DNA of 64,000 bases. Origin: Candidimonas nitroreducens (GTDB lineage: Bacteria; Pseudomonadota; Gammaproteobacteria; Burkholderiales; Burkholderiaceae_B). Made by a program: the position numbers and the translations under genes. Positions 35,894-47,563 of the stretch are shown here, in pieces. The stretch is from the NCBI RefSeq assembly GCF_002209565.1, contig NZ_NJIH01000002.1:124001-188000 (forward strand), written 5' to 3'. The stretch's first letter is position 1. Each line of letters begins with the position of its first letter. A model generated the notes under the pieces. It saw only the letters and a list, made by a program, of their open reading frames with translations, was not told where the DNA came from and made no database searches.

Positions 35894-38800
35894 TTGCGCG
35901 CCTCATACGCTGGTCCATCTATAACCGGTTCTTGGTGCTGCTGGCGACCGTCTTCATTGCCGCATGGGGTGTCATCTCTCTTCTCCACACACCTGTCGAC
36001 GCGCTGCCAGACTTGTCCGACACGCAAGTCATCATCAAGGCATCTTATCCGGGAAGAGCCCCGCAAGTCGTTGAAGACCAGGTCACGTACCCCCTGACCA
36101 CCACCTTGCTCGGTGTGCCAGGCGCCAAGACCATCCGGGCGTATTCCTCATTTGGAGACGCATTTGTTTACGTTCTTTTCGACGACAATACCGACCAGTA
36201 TTGGGCTCGCTCCAGGGTGCTCGAATACCTTAACCAAGTACAAAGCCGGCTACCCCAAGGAGCCACGGTCTCCCTCGGGCCAGACGCCACCGGAGTGGGT
36301 TGGATCTACGAATACGCGCTCGTAGACCGCACGGGCAAGCACGACCTGGGGCAGCTCAGGGCGCTAAACGACTGGTTCCTGAAATTCGAACTCAAGGCGG
36401 TACCAGACGTCTCTGAGGTCGCCTCTATCGGCGGCATGGTGCGTCAGTATCAGGTGGTGGTGGATCCAGACAAGCTGCGCGCCTATGGCATCACCCTGGC
36501 GACTGTCCGTGAGGCACTGGGCAAGGCCAACCAGGAGTCTGGCGGCTCGGTGGTGGAACTGGCCGAGTCCGAGTATATGGTGCGCTCGTCGGGGTACCTG
36601 CATTCCCTGGATGACTTCAGGAATGTCGTGCTTCGCACGGACAAGACGGGAACACCCGTCCTGCTGGGCGATGTGGCCCGCATACAGATCGGGCCAGAGA
36701 TGCGCCGGGGCGTGGCCGAACTCAACGGCGAAGGTGAAGTCGCCGGCGGCGTGATCGTGATGCGTTCGGGGAAAAATGCCCTGACCACCATCAACGCGGT
36801 GAAAACCAAGCTTGCCGACTTGAAGAAATCTCTGCCTCCGGGCGTCGAAGTGGTCACGACCTACGATCGATCGCAGTTGATCAAACGGGCAGTGAACAAT
36901 CTCACGGACAAGCTGATCGAAGAATTCATTATCGTTGGGCTGGTCTGCGCCCTATTCCTGTTTCACTTGCGTAGCGCATTCGTAGCCATTTTCTCTCTGC
37001 CGCTGGGGGTATTGGCCGCGTTCATCGTGATGCGTTACCAAGGCATCAACGCCAACATCATGTCGCTGAGCGGAATTGCCATCGCCATTGGTGCAATGAT
37101 AGACGCCGCCATCGTCATGATAGAAAACGCCCATAAGCATCTGGAAGCGTACGAACACGAGCACCCCGATGCACCGATTACGGTGGCTCAAAGGTGGGAG
37201 CTCATGGCCAAATCAACGGCTGAGGTTGGACCTGCCCTCTTCTTTTCGCTGCTGATTATCGCGCTGTCGTTCATTCCCGTGTTTTCGCTCGAAGGACAAG
37301 AAGGCAAGCTGTTCGCACCGCTCGCATTCACGAAGACGTACTCGATTGCGGCTGCGGCGGGGATTTCGGTCACGCTGGTACCCGTGCTGATGGGGTACTT
37401 CATTCGCGGCCATATCCCCAACGAAATGTCCAACCCCATCAGCCGCATTCTGATCTGGCTATACCGGCCCTTGCTCGACGCAACGCTTAGGCGTCCCTGG
37501 GTGGTCATTGGGCTGGCGCTGGTCGCATTGATAGTGACTTTAGTTCCCGTATCGCGCCTGGGCAGTGAATTCATGCCAGCGATGGATGAAGGCGACCTGT
37601 TGTATATGCCCACGGCACTGCCCGGAATTTCGGTGCAAAAGGCCACCGAACTCTTGCAACAGACTGATCGCCTGATCAAAACCGTCCCCGAGGTGGCGAC
37701 GGTATTCGGCAAGTCCGGCCGCGCGGACACCGCGACGGATCCGGCGCCACTAGAAATGTTCGAAACCACCATTCAGTTCATGCCACGCGATCAATGGCGG
37801 CCCGGTATGACGCCCAAAAAACTGATTGCCGAACTGGATCATATCGTCAAAGTACCAGGCCTGACGAACGTTTGGGTGCCACCCATTCGAAATCGTCTGG
37901 ACATGCTGTCGACCGGGATTAAAACTCCGGTCGGCATCAAGATCTCCGGGGGCAGTCTGGCGCAAATCGATAAAATCGCCACACAAGTCGAGGCGGCGGT
38001 AAAACACGTGCCGGGCGTCACCTCGGCGCTGGCTGAACGCCTGAATGGCGGCCACTACATCGACGTCAACATCAATCGCCTTGCAGCGGCTCGCTATGGA
38101 CTGGCTATTACGGACATCCAATCGGTCGTCTCCTCCGCAGTGGGCGGCGAGAACGTGGGCGAGGTGGTCGACGGCCGCGAGCGCTTCCCCATCAACGTCC
38201 GATACCCGCGCGAAATACGAGACTCGTTGGAAAAGCTGCGGCAGATTCCCATTGTTACCGACAGAGGAGCCCAAATCCTGCTTGGCGACGTCGCGGACCT
38301 GAAGATTTCCGATGGCCCACCCATGATTCGTAGCGAAAATGCGCGGCTGACCGGGTACGTCTACGTTGATATCCACAACACCGACCTCTCGACGGCGGTC
38401 AAAGCCATGCAGCAAGCCGTCGCCGAGAAAGTGGTATTGCCGGCGGGCTACTCGATTGCTTGGTCTGGCCAGTTCGAGTATTTGCAACGAGCCGAGGCGA
38501 AGCTGCGAACGGTCATTCCCATGACGCTTGGCCTCATCTTCGTCCTCCTGTTCCTGACCTTCAACTCGGCAGCCGATGCCCTGTTACTGATGCTGACCGT
38601 ACCATTCGCCTTGGTCGGCGGCTTCTGGCTGATATGGATTCTTGGCCAAGCCATCTCGGTGGCCACCGCCGTAGGGTTCATAGCGCTCGTGGGCGTTTCG
38701 GCTGAGTTCGGCGTTGTCATGCTGCTTTATCTGAAAACCGCGCTCAACAGCCGACTGCAATCCGGAGAACCGTTAACCGAGTCGCTCCTTCTGGACGCCA

Positions 38801-39024
38801 TCAGAGAAGGAGCCGTGCTGCGCGTTCGTCCCAAAGCCATGACCGTGGCCGTCGTCCTGGGAGGACTTTTTCCCATCATGCTGGGCCAGGGTACTGGATC
38901 CGAAGTCATGCAGCGGATCGCCGCTCCCATGATCGGCGGCATGGTGACAGCACCCATTCTCTCGATGTTCGTGATCCCGGCCGCCTGGTTCTTATTGCAG
39001 CGCCGACGTATCAAACACCCTTAA
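35890..39024 (+). CDS. cusA: CusA-type heavy-metal RND efflux pump
   Basis: 1044 residues, the usual length for HME-RND pumps. Two sets of six membrane helices flank large periplasmic loops. HME features include [24 protein letters not shown] near the N-terminus, the proton-relay region in TM4 ([18 protein letters not shown]), and [20 protein letters not shown]. Met residues suited to the three-Met Cu(I)/Ag(I) site are present in the porter domain. It is translationally coupled to cusB. Confidence 0.95.
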   Translation: MIARLIRWSIYNRFLVLLATVFIAAWGVISLLHTPVDALPDLSDTQVIIKASYPGRAPQVVEDQVTYPLTTTLLGVPGAKTIRAYSSFGDAFVYVLFDDNTDQYWARSRVLEYLNQVQSRLPQGATVSLGPDATGVGWIYEYALVDRTGKHDLGQLRALNDWFLKFELKAVPDVSEVASIGGMVRQYQVVVDPDKLRAYGITLATVREALGKANQESGGSVVELAESEYMVRSSGYLHSLDDFRNVVLRTDKTGTPVLLGDVARIQIGPEMRRGVAELNGEGEVAGGVIVMRSGKNALTTINAVKTKLADLKKSLPPGVEVVTTYDRSQLIKRAVNNLTDKLIEEFIIVGLVCALFLFHLRSAFVAIFSLPLGVLAAFIVMRYQGINANIMSLSGIAIAIGAMIDAAIVMIENAHKHLEAYEHEHPDAPITVAQRWELMAKSTAEVGPALFFSLLIIALSFIPVFSLEGQEGKLFAPLAFTKTYSIAAAAGISVTLVPVLMGYFIRGHIPNEMSNPISRILIWLYRPLLDATLRRPWVVIGLALVALIVTLVPVSRLGSEFMPAMDEGDLLYMPTALPGISVQKATELLQQTDRLIKTVPEVATVFGKSGRADTATDPAPLEMFETTIQFMPRDQWRPGMTPKKLIAELDHIVKVPGLTNVWVPPIRNRLDMLSTGIKTPVGIKISGGSLAQIDKIATQVEAAVKHVPGVTSALAERLNGGHYIDVNINRLAAARYGLAITDIQSVVSSAVGGENVGEVVDGRERFPINVRYPREIRDSLEKLRQIPIVTDRGAQILLGDVADLKISDGPPMIRSENARLTGYVYVDIHNTDLSTAVKAMQQAVAEKVVLPAGYSIAWSGQFEYLQRAEAKLRTVIPMTLGLIFVLLFLTFNSAADALLLMLTVPFALVGGFWLIWILGQAISVATAVGFIALVGVSAEFGVVMLLYLKTALNSRLQSGEPLTESLLLDAIREGAVLRVRPKAMTVAVVLGGLFPIMLGQGTGSEVMQRIAAPMIGGMVTAPILSMFVIPAAWFLLQRRRIKHP

Positions 39025-39095
39025 TAAATTCGTTAATGACATGACGTACCCCCCTCGGCACGCACGTGCCAACACTTTCACTCTGGAGAAGCTTT

Positions 39096-39464
39096 ATGAA
39101 TAAATTGATGGTTCTTTCAACGGCTGCCTGCTTGGCATTCGGACTATGGACGTCAGCCAATGCGGCTGGCGATATGCAAACGAACAAAGGCACGAATACG
39201 GAGGGAAATAGGAATTCAACGAAATCGGTCGCCCCTGCGGATATCGCCTTGGCCGATGGAGTGGTCCGAAAGGTGGATCGGCAAGCCGGGATGGTGACAA
39301 TCCAGCACGGTGAGCTCAAGATCGTCGGTATGCCGCCGATGACAATGGCCTATAAAGCCAAAGATGCCGCCATGGCCAATCGGGCCAAAGAGGGAGAAAA
39401 AATCAGGTTCCGGCTGGAAAACGTCAACGGCACCTACATCATCACAAAGCTGGAAAAGCAGTAA
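39096..39464 (+). CDS. cusF: CusF-like periplasmic copper chaperone
   Basis: The 122-residue protein starts at ATG 39096 (CTGGAGAAGC upstream). It has a signal peptide (LMVLSTAACLAFGLWTSANA) and an OB-fold with QHGELKIVGMPPMTMAYKAK. His and the two Met ligands are present, but the Trp that stacks on Cu(I) in E. coli CusF is replaced (VGMPP). The complete His-Trp-Met-Met site is instead in the domain fused to CusB. Last gene of cusCBAF; a terminator follows. Confidence 0.88.
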   Translation: MNKLMVLSTAACLAFGLWTSANAAGDMQTNKGTNTEGNRNSTKSVAPADIALADGVVRKVDRQAGMVTIQHGELKIVGMPPMTMAYKAKDAAMANRAKEGEKIRFRLENVNGTYIITKLEKQ

Positions 39465-39476
39465 CGCCTGTAAAAC

Positions 39477-39514
39477 GAGCGTCACCCAGCGCCGCATAGG
39501 GGTGACGCTCTTTC
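39477..39514 (+). terminator. Terminator of the cus operon
   Basis: GAGCGTCACCC and GGGTGACGCTC form a perfect 11-bp stem with a 12-base loop, followed by TTTCTCGT. It lies 12 bp after the cusF stop codon. Confidence 0.85.
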
Positions 39515-39546
39515 TCGTCTAAAAACCGTATCCCAACATGATCTAG

Positions 39547-39702
39547 TCACGCACATACCGCCACGATGCCCGTTCCCTGCGCGTCGGAGCGGGCGTCCCC
39601 CCCGATCACGTCGGTGATGGCCCCGATACCAGCCTCTTCGGCAAAGATCTCCAGTTTGATGTGTTCAGTCATCCGGTCGCTGGCGAACAGGTTCGCGTAG
39701 TT
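39547..39702 (-). pseudogene. P-II-like protein fragment cut by mer transposon end
   Basis: An open minus-strand frame of 51 codons ends at a TGA (39549-39547). It reads FASDRMTEHIKLEIFAEEAG, then AITDVIGGDARSDAQGTGIV. The HIKLEIF...GDARSDAQGTGIVAV pattern resembles the C-terminal half of P-II (GlnB-like) or CutA-like proteins that occur beside RND metal pumps. It has no start, and homology runs exactly to the first base of the transposon inverted repeat at 39703. The family call is by eye. Confidence 0.5.
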
Positions 39703-39740
39703 GGGTTCGTCTCAGAACTCGGGAAATAAGGCACGCTAAG
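39703..39740. mobile_element. 38-bp terminal inverted repeat of a Tn21/Tn501-type mer transposon
   Basis: It begins GGGTTCGTCTCAGAA and ends AAGGCACGCTAAG. It matches the Tn21-subgroup IR (GGGGTCGTCTCAGAA...AAAGCACGCTAAG) in length and most positions. It directly abuts merR, as in Tn501. No transposase, resolvase or opposite IR was found between merE and 44150, so the transposon is no longer complete. Confidence 0.8.
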
Positions 39741-40191
39741 GTGCAGTCAACCCGTGACCACTCCGCACCGACACCGCGAGGTTCGTTCCGTCTTGCAGTG
39801 ACGCAATCAGCGGGCAGGAAACGTTTCCTGCCCGCGCATGGCAGGCGCACACCAACTCAGACAGCACGGCCTCCATGCGTGCCAAGTCAGCCATTTTCTC
39901 GCGCACGTTCTTGAGCTTGTGTTCGGCCAGACTGCTTGCTTCCTCGCAATGAGCGCCATCCTCCAGCCGCAGCAACTCGGCGATCTCATCCAGACTGAAA
40001 CCCAGCCGCTGGGCTGCTTTCACGAACCGCACCCGCGTTACATCAGCCTCACCGTAGCGGCGGATGCTGCCATAGGGCTTGTCCGGTTGCGGCAATAAGC
40101 CCTTGCGCTGATAGAACCGGATGGTCTCCACGTTGACCCCGGCTGCCTTGGCAAAAACGCCAATGGTCAGATTCTCCAAATCGTTCTCCAT
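39736..40191 (-). CDS. merR: MerR mercury-responsive regulator
   Basis: 151 residues, closely like Tn501/Tn21 Mer[21 protein letters not shown] helix-turn-helix, then [20 protein letters not shown]. The three Hg(II)-binding Cys are present (AHCEEASS, and [15 protein letters not shown]). The C-terminal end ([12 protein letters not shown]) differs from Tn501 and runs into the terminal inverted repeat. It divergently controls the mer operon through the operator at 40197. Confidence 0.96.
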   Translation of the reverse strand: MENDLENLTIGVFAKAAGVNVETIRFYQRKGLLPQPDKPYGSIRRYGEADVTRVRFVKAAQRLGFSLDEIAELLRLEDGAHCEEASSLAEHKLKNVREKMADLARMEAVLSELVCACHARAGNVSCPLIASLQDGTNLAVSVRSGHGLTAP

Positions 40192-40196
40192 ATTGC

Positions 40197-40227
40197 TTGA
40201 CTCCGTACATGACTACGGAAGTAAGGT
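40197..40227 (+). promoter_or_regulatory. mer operator/promoter
   Basis: TTGACT and TAAGGT are separated by 19 bp containing the MerR palindrome CCGTAC-ATGA-CTACGG. This is the classical PmerT arrangement, underwound by MerR-Hg to bring the hexamers into phase. merR diverges from it. Confidence 0.92.
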
Positions 40228-40262
40228 TACGCTATCACATTCAAATCCGAAAGGACAAGCGC

Positions 40263-40613
40263 ATGTCTGAACCACGCAACGGGCGCGGCGCGCTCTTCGC
40301 CGGCGGGCTGTCCGCCATCCTTGCCTCCGCTTGCTGCCTCGGACCGCTGGTTCTGGTCACCTTGGGATTCAGCGGGGCATGGATCGGCAATCTGACAGTG
40401 CTGGAGCCGTATCGCCCGATCTTCATCGGCGCAGCGTTGGTGGCGCTGTTCTTCGCCTGGCGGCGCATCTACCGGCAGGCAGCCGTCTGCAAACCGGGTG
40501 AGATCTGCACGATTCCCCAAGTGCGGGCTACTTACAAGCTCATTTTCTGGATCGTGGCCGCGCTGGTTCTGGTCGCGCTCGGATTTCCCTATGTCATGCC
40601 TATTTTCTATTGA
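40263..40613 (+). CDS. merT: MerT mercuric ion transporter
   Basis: 116 residues from the ATG at 40263; the frame upstream overlaps the promoter. It has three membrane helices. Cys pairs are in SACCLGPLVLV (TM1) and VCKPGEICTIP (cytoplasmic loop). MerT accepts Hg(II) from MerP and passes it to MerA. First structural gene of the operon. Confidence 0.95.
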   Translation: MSEPRNGRGALFAGGLSAILASACCLGPLVLVTLGFSGAWIGNLTVLEPYRPIFIGAALVALFFAWRRIYRQAAVCKPGEICTIPQVRATYKLIFWIVAALVLVALGFPYVMPIFY

Positions 40614-40628
40614 TCACAGGAGTTCATC

Positions 40629-40904
40629 ATGAAAAAACTGTTTGCTGTGACCGCCTTGGCCCTCACACTCAATGCCCCCGCCTGGGCCGCCGTGAAAACC
40701 GTTGTGCTGTCAGTGCCCGGCATGACTTGCGCGGCGTGTCCCGTCACCGTTCGCGCCGCGCTTGAGCGGGTCAATGGCGTCAAGAATATCGCCGTGGTTG
40801 GCCAAACCACAATTAAAGTGACTTACGACGATGCCAAAGCCAACGTTGCCGCGCTCACTAACGCGACGAAAGACGCGGGCTATCCGTCGAGCGTCAAGCA
40901 GTGA
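40629..40904 (+). CDS. merP: MerP periplasmic mercury-binding protein
   Basis: 91 residues with a signal peptide (LFAVTALALTLNAPAWAA) and one HMA domain with GMTCAACPVTVRAALERV. It binds Hg(II) in the periplasm for MerT. AGGAGTTCATC precedes the ATG; it starts 15 bp after merT. Confidence 0.96.
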   Translation: MKKLFAVTALALTLNAPAWAAVKTVVLSVPGMTCAACPVTVRAALERVNGVKNIAVVGQTTIKVTYDDAKANVAALTNATKDAGYPSSVKQ

Positions 40905-40930
40905 TCCGGGCATCACTCGGGAGCGACATC

Positions 40931-43053
<2,123 letters not shown>

Positions 43054-43070
43054 GGAAAAGGAGGTGTTCA

Positions 43071-43437
43071 ATGAGCGCCTACACATTGTCCCGGCTGGCC
43101 CTTGATGCCGGAGTGACCGTGCATATTGTGTGCGGCTACCTGCTGCGCGGATTGCTGCGGCCGGTGGCGTTCCCCCCCAGACGGCTATGGCCTGTTCGAC
43201 CATGCCGCCTTGCAACGGCTGTGTCTCGTGCAGGCCGCCTTTGAAGCTGGCATCGGTCTGGACGCGCTGGTGCGACTGTGCCGGGCGCTGGATGCTATGG
43301 ACGGCGGTGAAGCGGTCACATCGCTTGCCATGCTGCGCCAGTTCGTCGAACGCCGCTGCGGGGCCTTGGCCAGTCTGGAAGCGCAATTGGCTGCCTCGCC
43401 GACCGAACCAGCGCAGCACGCGGAGAATCTGCCATGA
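43071..43437 (+). pseudogene. merD: merD, single-base frameshift
   Basis: ATG at 43071 (GGAGGTG upstream) gives [20 protein letters not shown] and [13 protein letters not shown]. The frame then shifts at a run of seven C (43170-43176). With six C the protein would continue [18 protein letters not shown] and [20 protein letters not shown] to 43437. MerD is the MerR-like antagonist that shuts the operon off. The lesion is a homopolymer insertion and could be a sequencing error or a phase-variable state. Confidence 0.85.
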
Positions 43438-43670
43438 ACAGCCCCGGGCGCTTGCCGTCTGAAGCGCACAAACCGATCAACGGCTACCTGGGGGGCGCAC
43501 TGGCCGTGCTCACCTGTCCCTGCCATTTACCCATTCTCGCCGTTGTGCTAGCCGGCACTACGGCCGGCGCATTCGTCGGGGAGCACTGGGGTATTGCAGC
43601 CCTCACGCTGACCAGCTTGTTTGTCCTGTCTGTGACGCGGTTGCTGCGGGCCTTCAGAGGTCGATCATGA
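43434..43670 (+). CDS. merE: MerE mercury transport protein
   Basis: 78 residues with two membrane helices and the Cys pair [20 protein letters not shown] overlaps the merD stop (ATGA). MerE is a broad mercury (inorganic and organic) transporter. Last gene of the mer operon. The 480 bp that follow (43671-44150) hold no intact gene, only a possible transposase scrap and a promoter. Confidence 0.93.
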   Translation: MNSPGRLPSEAHKPINGYLGGALAVLTCPCHLPILAVVLAGTTAGAFVGEHWGIAALTLTSLFVLSVTRLLRAFRGRS

Positions 43671-43864
43671 GCGCTTCCTGGCAACGCACACCAAGACAGA
43701 GAGAAACCGATGCCGATCCGAGCCACCTGCGGCTTGCTGCCGTCAGGTTGAGGCATACCCCCTACCGTCGTCACGGTGATTTCAAGCACATGAATGCTCG
43801 CCAGGCGCACACACCCGCGTCGCCTTGTGTCGCTCGATGATTCGACCGAATATCTTTCACGACC

Positions 43865-43906
43865 AAACTCCATGACTCGCGTAAACAGCGTCTTGCTCAC
43901 GTTCAT
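43865..43906 (-). pseudogene. possible IS4-family transposase 5' remnant
   Basis: The minus-strand frame opens MNVSKTLFTRVMEF, which resembles the first residues of IS4-type (DUF4372) transposases. Similarity stops after 14 residues and the rest of the frame is unrelated. This is weak evidence and may be chance. Confidence 0.25.
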
Positions 43907-44077
43907 GTACTACTCCAGGTCGCTCAAACCTGAAAAGATCGTAAATGCTGAATTTGAAATTTAAATCGTGGATACCCTTAAAACCCCATTCCCTCCATCT
44001 ACAGGCTCTCTCTCGTCCTGTCGGATTCAAATAAACCGGACGCTACTGTTTTCCTACAATATTTTTCGCAGCAATAC

Positions 44078-44108
44078 TTGACATTCCCCCCACTGTAAGG
44101 TTTAGGGT
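44078..44108 (+). promoter_or_regulatory. MerR/CueR-like promoter of the TlpA-like gene
   Basis: TTGACA, a 19-bp spacer with TTCCCCCC and TGTAAGGTT, then TAGGGT. It is the third copy of this promoter type in the window, 42 bp before the start codon of the gene at 44151. Confidence 0.65.
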
Positions 44109-44150
44109 TCAATTCCTGCGTTATTTACGGATCAGCGCTGTGGTGATCAA

Positions 44151-44645
44151 ATGAAAAAAGCCGTAATCACTCTGGTTGCGCTCATAGCCTTGATGGGCGT
44201 TGGCTTTTGGCAATTCTCGGGTGCGGACAAGATAGCCCCTGACATCACATTTGTTACGCTTACCGGACAAAAAATTACCCCTGCCGATTTACGCGGCAAA
44301 GTCGTGCTGGTCGACTTCTGGGCCACCAGTTGCTTGACCTGCATCCAGCAGATGCCGGGCATGATCAAAATCTACAATAAACTCGCACCCAAGGGCTATG
44401 AGGCTATCTTTGTAGCCATGCAATACGACCCACCCAACTATGTCCAGAACTATACTCAAACCCGCAAACTGCCTTTTCCGGTCGTCATTGATGCGCAAGG
44501 CCAGATTGCCAAGGCCTATGGCAATATCAGCCTGACCCCAACCGCCTTCCTCATCGACAAGCAAGGGCATATCATGAAACGATATCTAGGCAAGCACAAT
44601 GTGGTCGCCTTCACGAACACGATCGAAAAGGCACTGGCCGGTTGA
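44151..44645 (+). CDS. TlpA/ResA-like thioredoxin-fold protein
   Basis: 164 residues with an N-terminal membrane anchor/signal (VITLVALIALMGVGFWQF) and a thioredoxin fold: GKVVLVDFWATSCLTCIQQMP (CxxC motif), the insert AMQYDPP, and the cis-Pro region SLTPTAFLID. It acts in the periplasm in disulfide reduction or cytochrome/copper-site assembly. The CueR-like promoter and the adjacent SCO gene tie it to copper handling. Confidence 0.88.
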   Translation: MKKAVITLVALIALMGVGFWQFSGADKIAPDITFVTLTGQKITPADLRGKVVLVDFWATSCLTCIQQMPGMIKIYNKLAPKGYEAIFVAMQYDPPNYVQNYTQTRKLPFPVVIDAQGQIAKAYGNISLTPTAFLIDKQGHIMKRYLGKHNVVAFTNTIEKALAG

Positions 44646-44699
44646 CTGCAACTTAGTTGTGCGGCACCCCGCTTCCCCGGGCTTTTCAGGGACCAGCGC

Positions 44700-45299
44700 T
44701 TAAAGCAGCTGCCGGATGTCGCTGGCGATGACTTTGGCTTGCGCGTTACCATCGAGCAATACCCGGGCCTCGCCTGTTTGATCCAGGATATAAAAAAACG
44801 CGGAGTGATCCATGGCGTAAGTGTCTGGCGTACCGCCCGGCGCCTTGGCGTAATAGACCTTGAAGGACTGTGCCGTTTTACGCAACTGGTCTGGCGAGCC
44901 CGTCAGCCCCACAAAGCTCGGATTAAACGCTTTAACGTACGAAGCCATAATGGCGCCTGTATCGCGCTGAGGATCGACCGTAATCATAATGACTTGCACT
45001 TTCCGCGCATCGTCTTTCAATAACTTCATGGTCTGTGCCAGTTCGGCCATTGCGGTCGGGCAGACGTCCGGGCAATGGGTATAGCCGAAATACACCACCA
45101 ACACCTTGCCTTTGTAATCGGCCAGCGTGCGCAGCGTGCCGGTACTGTCGACCATCGCCATATCGTGGCCCAGGTGGGTGCCGCCGATATCGTTGCCCTG
45201 GAATTTGACAGCGCGCTTGCAGCCTGCCAGCCCAAGCGACAATAGGCCGACTGTGACTAGCGAGATAAAGGCGCGGCGTTGGGATGAATGGCGAGGCAT
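44700..45299 (-). CDS. SCO1/SenC-family copper chaperone lipoprotein
   Basis: 199 residues with a lipoprotein signal (LLSLGLAGCKR) and a peroxiredoxin-like fold. Copper ligands are present: YFGYTHCPDVCPTAM (CxxxC) and the distal His in YAMDHSAFFYIL. SCO proteins deliver copper to the CuA site of cytochrome oxidase or act as periplasmic thiol reductants. It is convergent with the TlpA-like gene. Confidence 0.93.
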   Translation of the reverse strand: MPRHSSQRRAFISLVTVGLLSLGLAGCKRAVKFQGNDIGGTHLGHDMAMVDSTGTLRTLADYKGKVLVVYFGYTHCPDVCPTAMAELAQTMKLLKDDARKVQVIMITVDPQRDTGAIMASYVKAFNPSFVGLTGSPDQLRKTAQSFKVYYAKAPGGTPDTYAMDHSAFFYILDQTGEARVLLDGNAQAKVIASDIRQLL

Positions 45300-45538
45300 G
45301 GCTGAATGAGATTAATCCGGTGATCGAGCAACAGGGTGGCGAACAATAAGTAGCAGGGCCGCCAGCGCCAGACTATGCACTCGAACCTGTGAATAATGAC
45401 ACACTATGGCCGAGCGTGGCGATTGAAACTTTTCCTTCGCCATGGAATAAAGCTGCAGCGTTTGTCGTCTACTTACATGACGGCCATAGACACGACCCGT
45501 CATAACACACACCACCTCGCTCACAAAACGGAGAAAAC

Positions 45539-45724
45539 ATGCCCATGACGACTTCCTTAACCACTGCATCGGCCGCCTTGGTGCTTGCCCTGACTGCTGG
45601 TGCCACTCACGCCACCCAAGAAGTCTGGAACAAGTTCACCTCCCTGCGAAGCCGGCTGAAATTCACCGTCGGCGCAATCGAGCTGGCGGCAAACATCAGA
45701 GGGGTAACAGTGTCGGACAAATAA
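45539..45724 (+). CDS. small secreted hypothetical protein
   Basis: Up to 61 residues. CGGAGAAAAC precedes the ATG, a good ribosome site. A signal-peptide-like N-terminus (TASAALVLALTAGATHA) is followed by a basic mature part (LRSRLKFTVGAIELAANIRG). No family is recognised and coding status is uncertain. The 45300-45538 stretch upstream shows no gene. Confidence 0.35.
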   Translation: MPMTTSLTTASAALVLALTAGATHATQEVWNKFTSLRSRLKFTVGAIELAANIRGVTVSDK

Positions 45725-45844
45725 AGAAATCATGTGTAATCTTAAGTGCCCGCGCGGCTTTTTTTTCGGCCCGATCGGTTGCGCCGGTACGAGTATCCGA
45801 AGGGCTTCGGCTTGATCTTATGGTGCGAAAGTTGGAGACACGTC

Positions 45845-46807
45845 ATGCGTCACGCTTGGAAAATGGATCTTGATCCATCGGCTATCACCCCGGAATCCGT
45901 CTGGCGGGCTCGGCGACGATTCCTGCGCGGTGTCGCGCTCGCGCCGCTTGCCCTGGGCGCTTCTTCACCGGCGCGGGCGGCATCCGACGACCAGCCCTCG
46001 GGCCTGGCGCTTCCGGCTCCCAGGAATGCCCAGTGGTCCACGAATGAGCCAGTCAATAGCTGGCGTGACATCACCACCTACAACAACTTCTACGAATTCG
46101 GCACGGGCAAGGGCGACCCCGCCCGATACGCGGGCCAGATGCGCCTGGACCCTTGGACCGTGCGGATCGACGGGGCCGTGCGCCACCCCGTGACCCTGGA
46201 CATCGACGACCTGCGCAAACTCGCACCGCTCGAAGAGCGCATCTATAGACTGCGCTGCGTCGAGGCCTGGTCCATGGTGATCCCCTGGACAGGCTATTCA
46301 CTCTCGCATCTGCTCGCCCATGTTGAACCCACGGAAGACGCCAAATATGTGGTTTTCACGACAGCGGTCCAACCCAAGGCCATGCCGGGCGTGCAAGAAG
46401 GAATCCTGGACTGGCCCTATGTCGAGGGCCTGCGCATGGATGAGGCCATGCATCCGCTCACGCTCCTGACCTTCGGGCTCTATGGCCACGAGTTGCCTGC
46501 CCAGGACGGAGCCCCGATGCGCGTCATCGTCCCCTGGAAATACGGCTTCAAATCGGGAAAATCGCTGACCCGCATCCACTTGCAGGCCACACAACCCACC
46601 ACCAGCTGGATGCGGGCGGCACCGCAGGAATATGGGTTTTACGCCAACGTGAACCCCGCCGTGCCGCACCCGCGCTGGAGCCAGGCGACCGAACGGCGCA
46701 TAGGTTCCGGACTCTTTGCCGCACGCATCTCGACACAACTCTTCAACGGCTACGCCAAGTCTGTGGCCGGACTCTACCAGGGCATGGACCTGCGCCGTGA
46801 TTTCTAG
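45845..46807 (+). CDS. msrP: MsrP periplasmic methionine sulfoxide reductase catalytic subunit
   Basis: 320 residues from the ATG at 45845 (GGAG ten bases before). A Tat signal (RARRRFLRGVALAPLAL) is followed by a molybdopterin (SUOX) domain. The Mo-ligating Cys is in YRLRCVEAWSMVIPW; NNFYEFGTGKGDPA and WKYGFKSGKSLTRI are family blocks. MsrP repairs oxidised Met in periplasmic proteins with electrons from MsrQ. In E. coli its control overlaps with copper sensing, which fits this setting of Met-rich copper proteins. Confidence 0.95.
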   Translation: MRHAWKMDLDPSAITPESVWRARRRFLRGVALAPLALGASSPARAASDDQPSGLALPAPRNAQWSTNEPVNSWRDITTYNNFYEFGTGKGDPARYAGQMRLDPWTVRIDGAVRHPVTLDIDDLRKLAPLEERIYRLRCVEAWSMVIPWTGYSLSHLLAHVEPTEDAKYVVFTTAVQPKAMPGVQEGILDWPYVEGLRMDEAMHPLTLLTFGLYGHELPAQDGAPMRVIVPWKYGFKSGKSLTRIHLQATQPTTSWMRAAPQEYGFYANVNPAVPHPRWSQATERRIGSGLFAARISTQLFNGYAKSVAGLYQGMDLRRDF

Positions 46808-46820
46808 GAACTCATGCGTC

Positions 46821-47495
46821 GTGGAAAGCCGTGATCGAAAATCCGACAGTGGACGGCAAGGCCAGCCCCCGATCGGCGTGCCCCAGCGGCGAAGCAAGTC
46901 GGGTTATGCGCATTACGCCTTGAGTCTGTGTGTCCATCTGTTTGGATTGTTTCCTTTGGCGCGCTGGCTGGTGCTCGGATACCTGGGCGGCCTTACCGCC
47001 AATCCGCAGGAATTTCTCATCCGGTCCTCGGGCACCTGGGCACTGGCGCTGCTGTGGGCCACGCTGGCCGTGACGCCCATCCGCCGGCTGAGCGGCTGGG
47101 CCGGATTGGTGCGGCATCGTCGCAAACTGGGCCTGTATGCATTCTTCTACACGGTGCTGCATGTGATCGCCTGGGCGCTCTGGGACCGCGGCGGCGTGCC
47201 GGCATCCATGTGGGCCGACCTCTGGCTGCGTGACTTCATCGGCATCGGCGCGCTTGCCGTGCTCTGCCTGGTGCCCCTGGCCGTGACCTCCACCCATGGC
47301 TGGATGCGTCGGCTCGGCCGCTGGTGGACCTACCTGCACTGGCTGGTGTATCCGGCCGCCATTCTATCCGTGTGGCATTTCGACTGGATGCGTGCCGGGA
47401 AAAACGATTTTTTCGAGCCGCATCTTTATGCCTGGGCGCTGGCCGTGCTGCTGGGGGTGCGGATCGTGTGGTGGGCGCGCCAGCATCACAGATAA
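46821..47495 (+). CDS. msrQ: MsrQ heme-binding membrane subunit
   Basis: The 224-residue protein is read from GTG at 46821 (AGGA upstream; no in-frame ATG near). Six hydrophobic helices form a ferric-reductase-like heme protein. Heme-ligating His are visible in FYTVLHVIAWALWD and WTYLHWLVYPAAILSVWHF; the family segment SWAGLVRHRRKLGL-like (LSGWAGLVRHRRKLGLYAF) is present. It passes quinol electrons to MsrP. It begins 13 bp after msrP. Confidence 0.92.
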   Translation: MESRDRKSDSGRQGQPPIGVPQRRSKSGYAHYALSLCVHLFGLFPLARWLVLGYLGGLTANPQEFLIRSSGTWALALLWATLAVTPIRRLSGWAGLVRHRRKLGLYAFFYTVLHVIAWALWDRGGVPASMWADLWLRDFIGIGALAVLCLVPLAVTSTHGWMRRLGRWWTYLHWLVYPAAILSVWHFDWMRAGKNDFFEPHLYAWALAVLLGVRIVWWARQHHR

Positions 47496-47563
47496 ATCCG
47501 TCAAAAGCCCATTAGGCACATAGCAGTGGCCAGAGCCAAGGGGAAGTAATGGCGCCGCCCAGA

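Noticed and set aside
43484..43906. 140-codon minus-strand frame downstream of merE
   Set aside because: Only its first 14 residues look like a transposase; the remainder overlaps merE antisense and is not coding-like.
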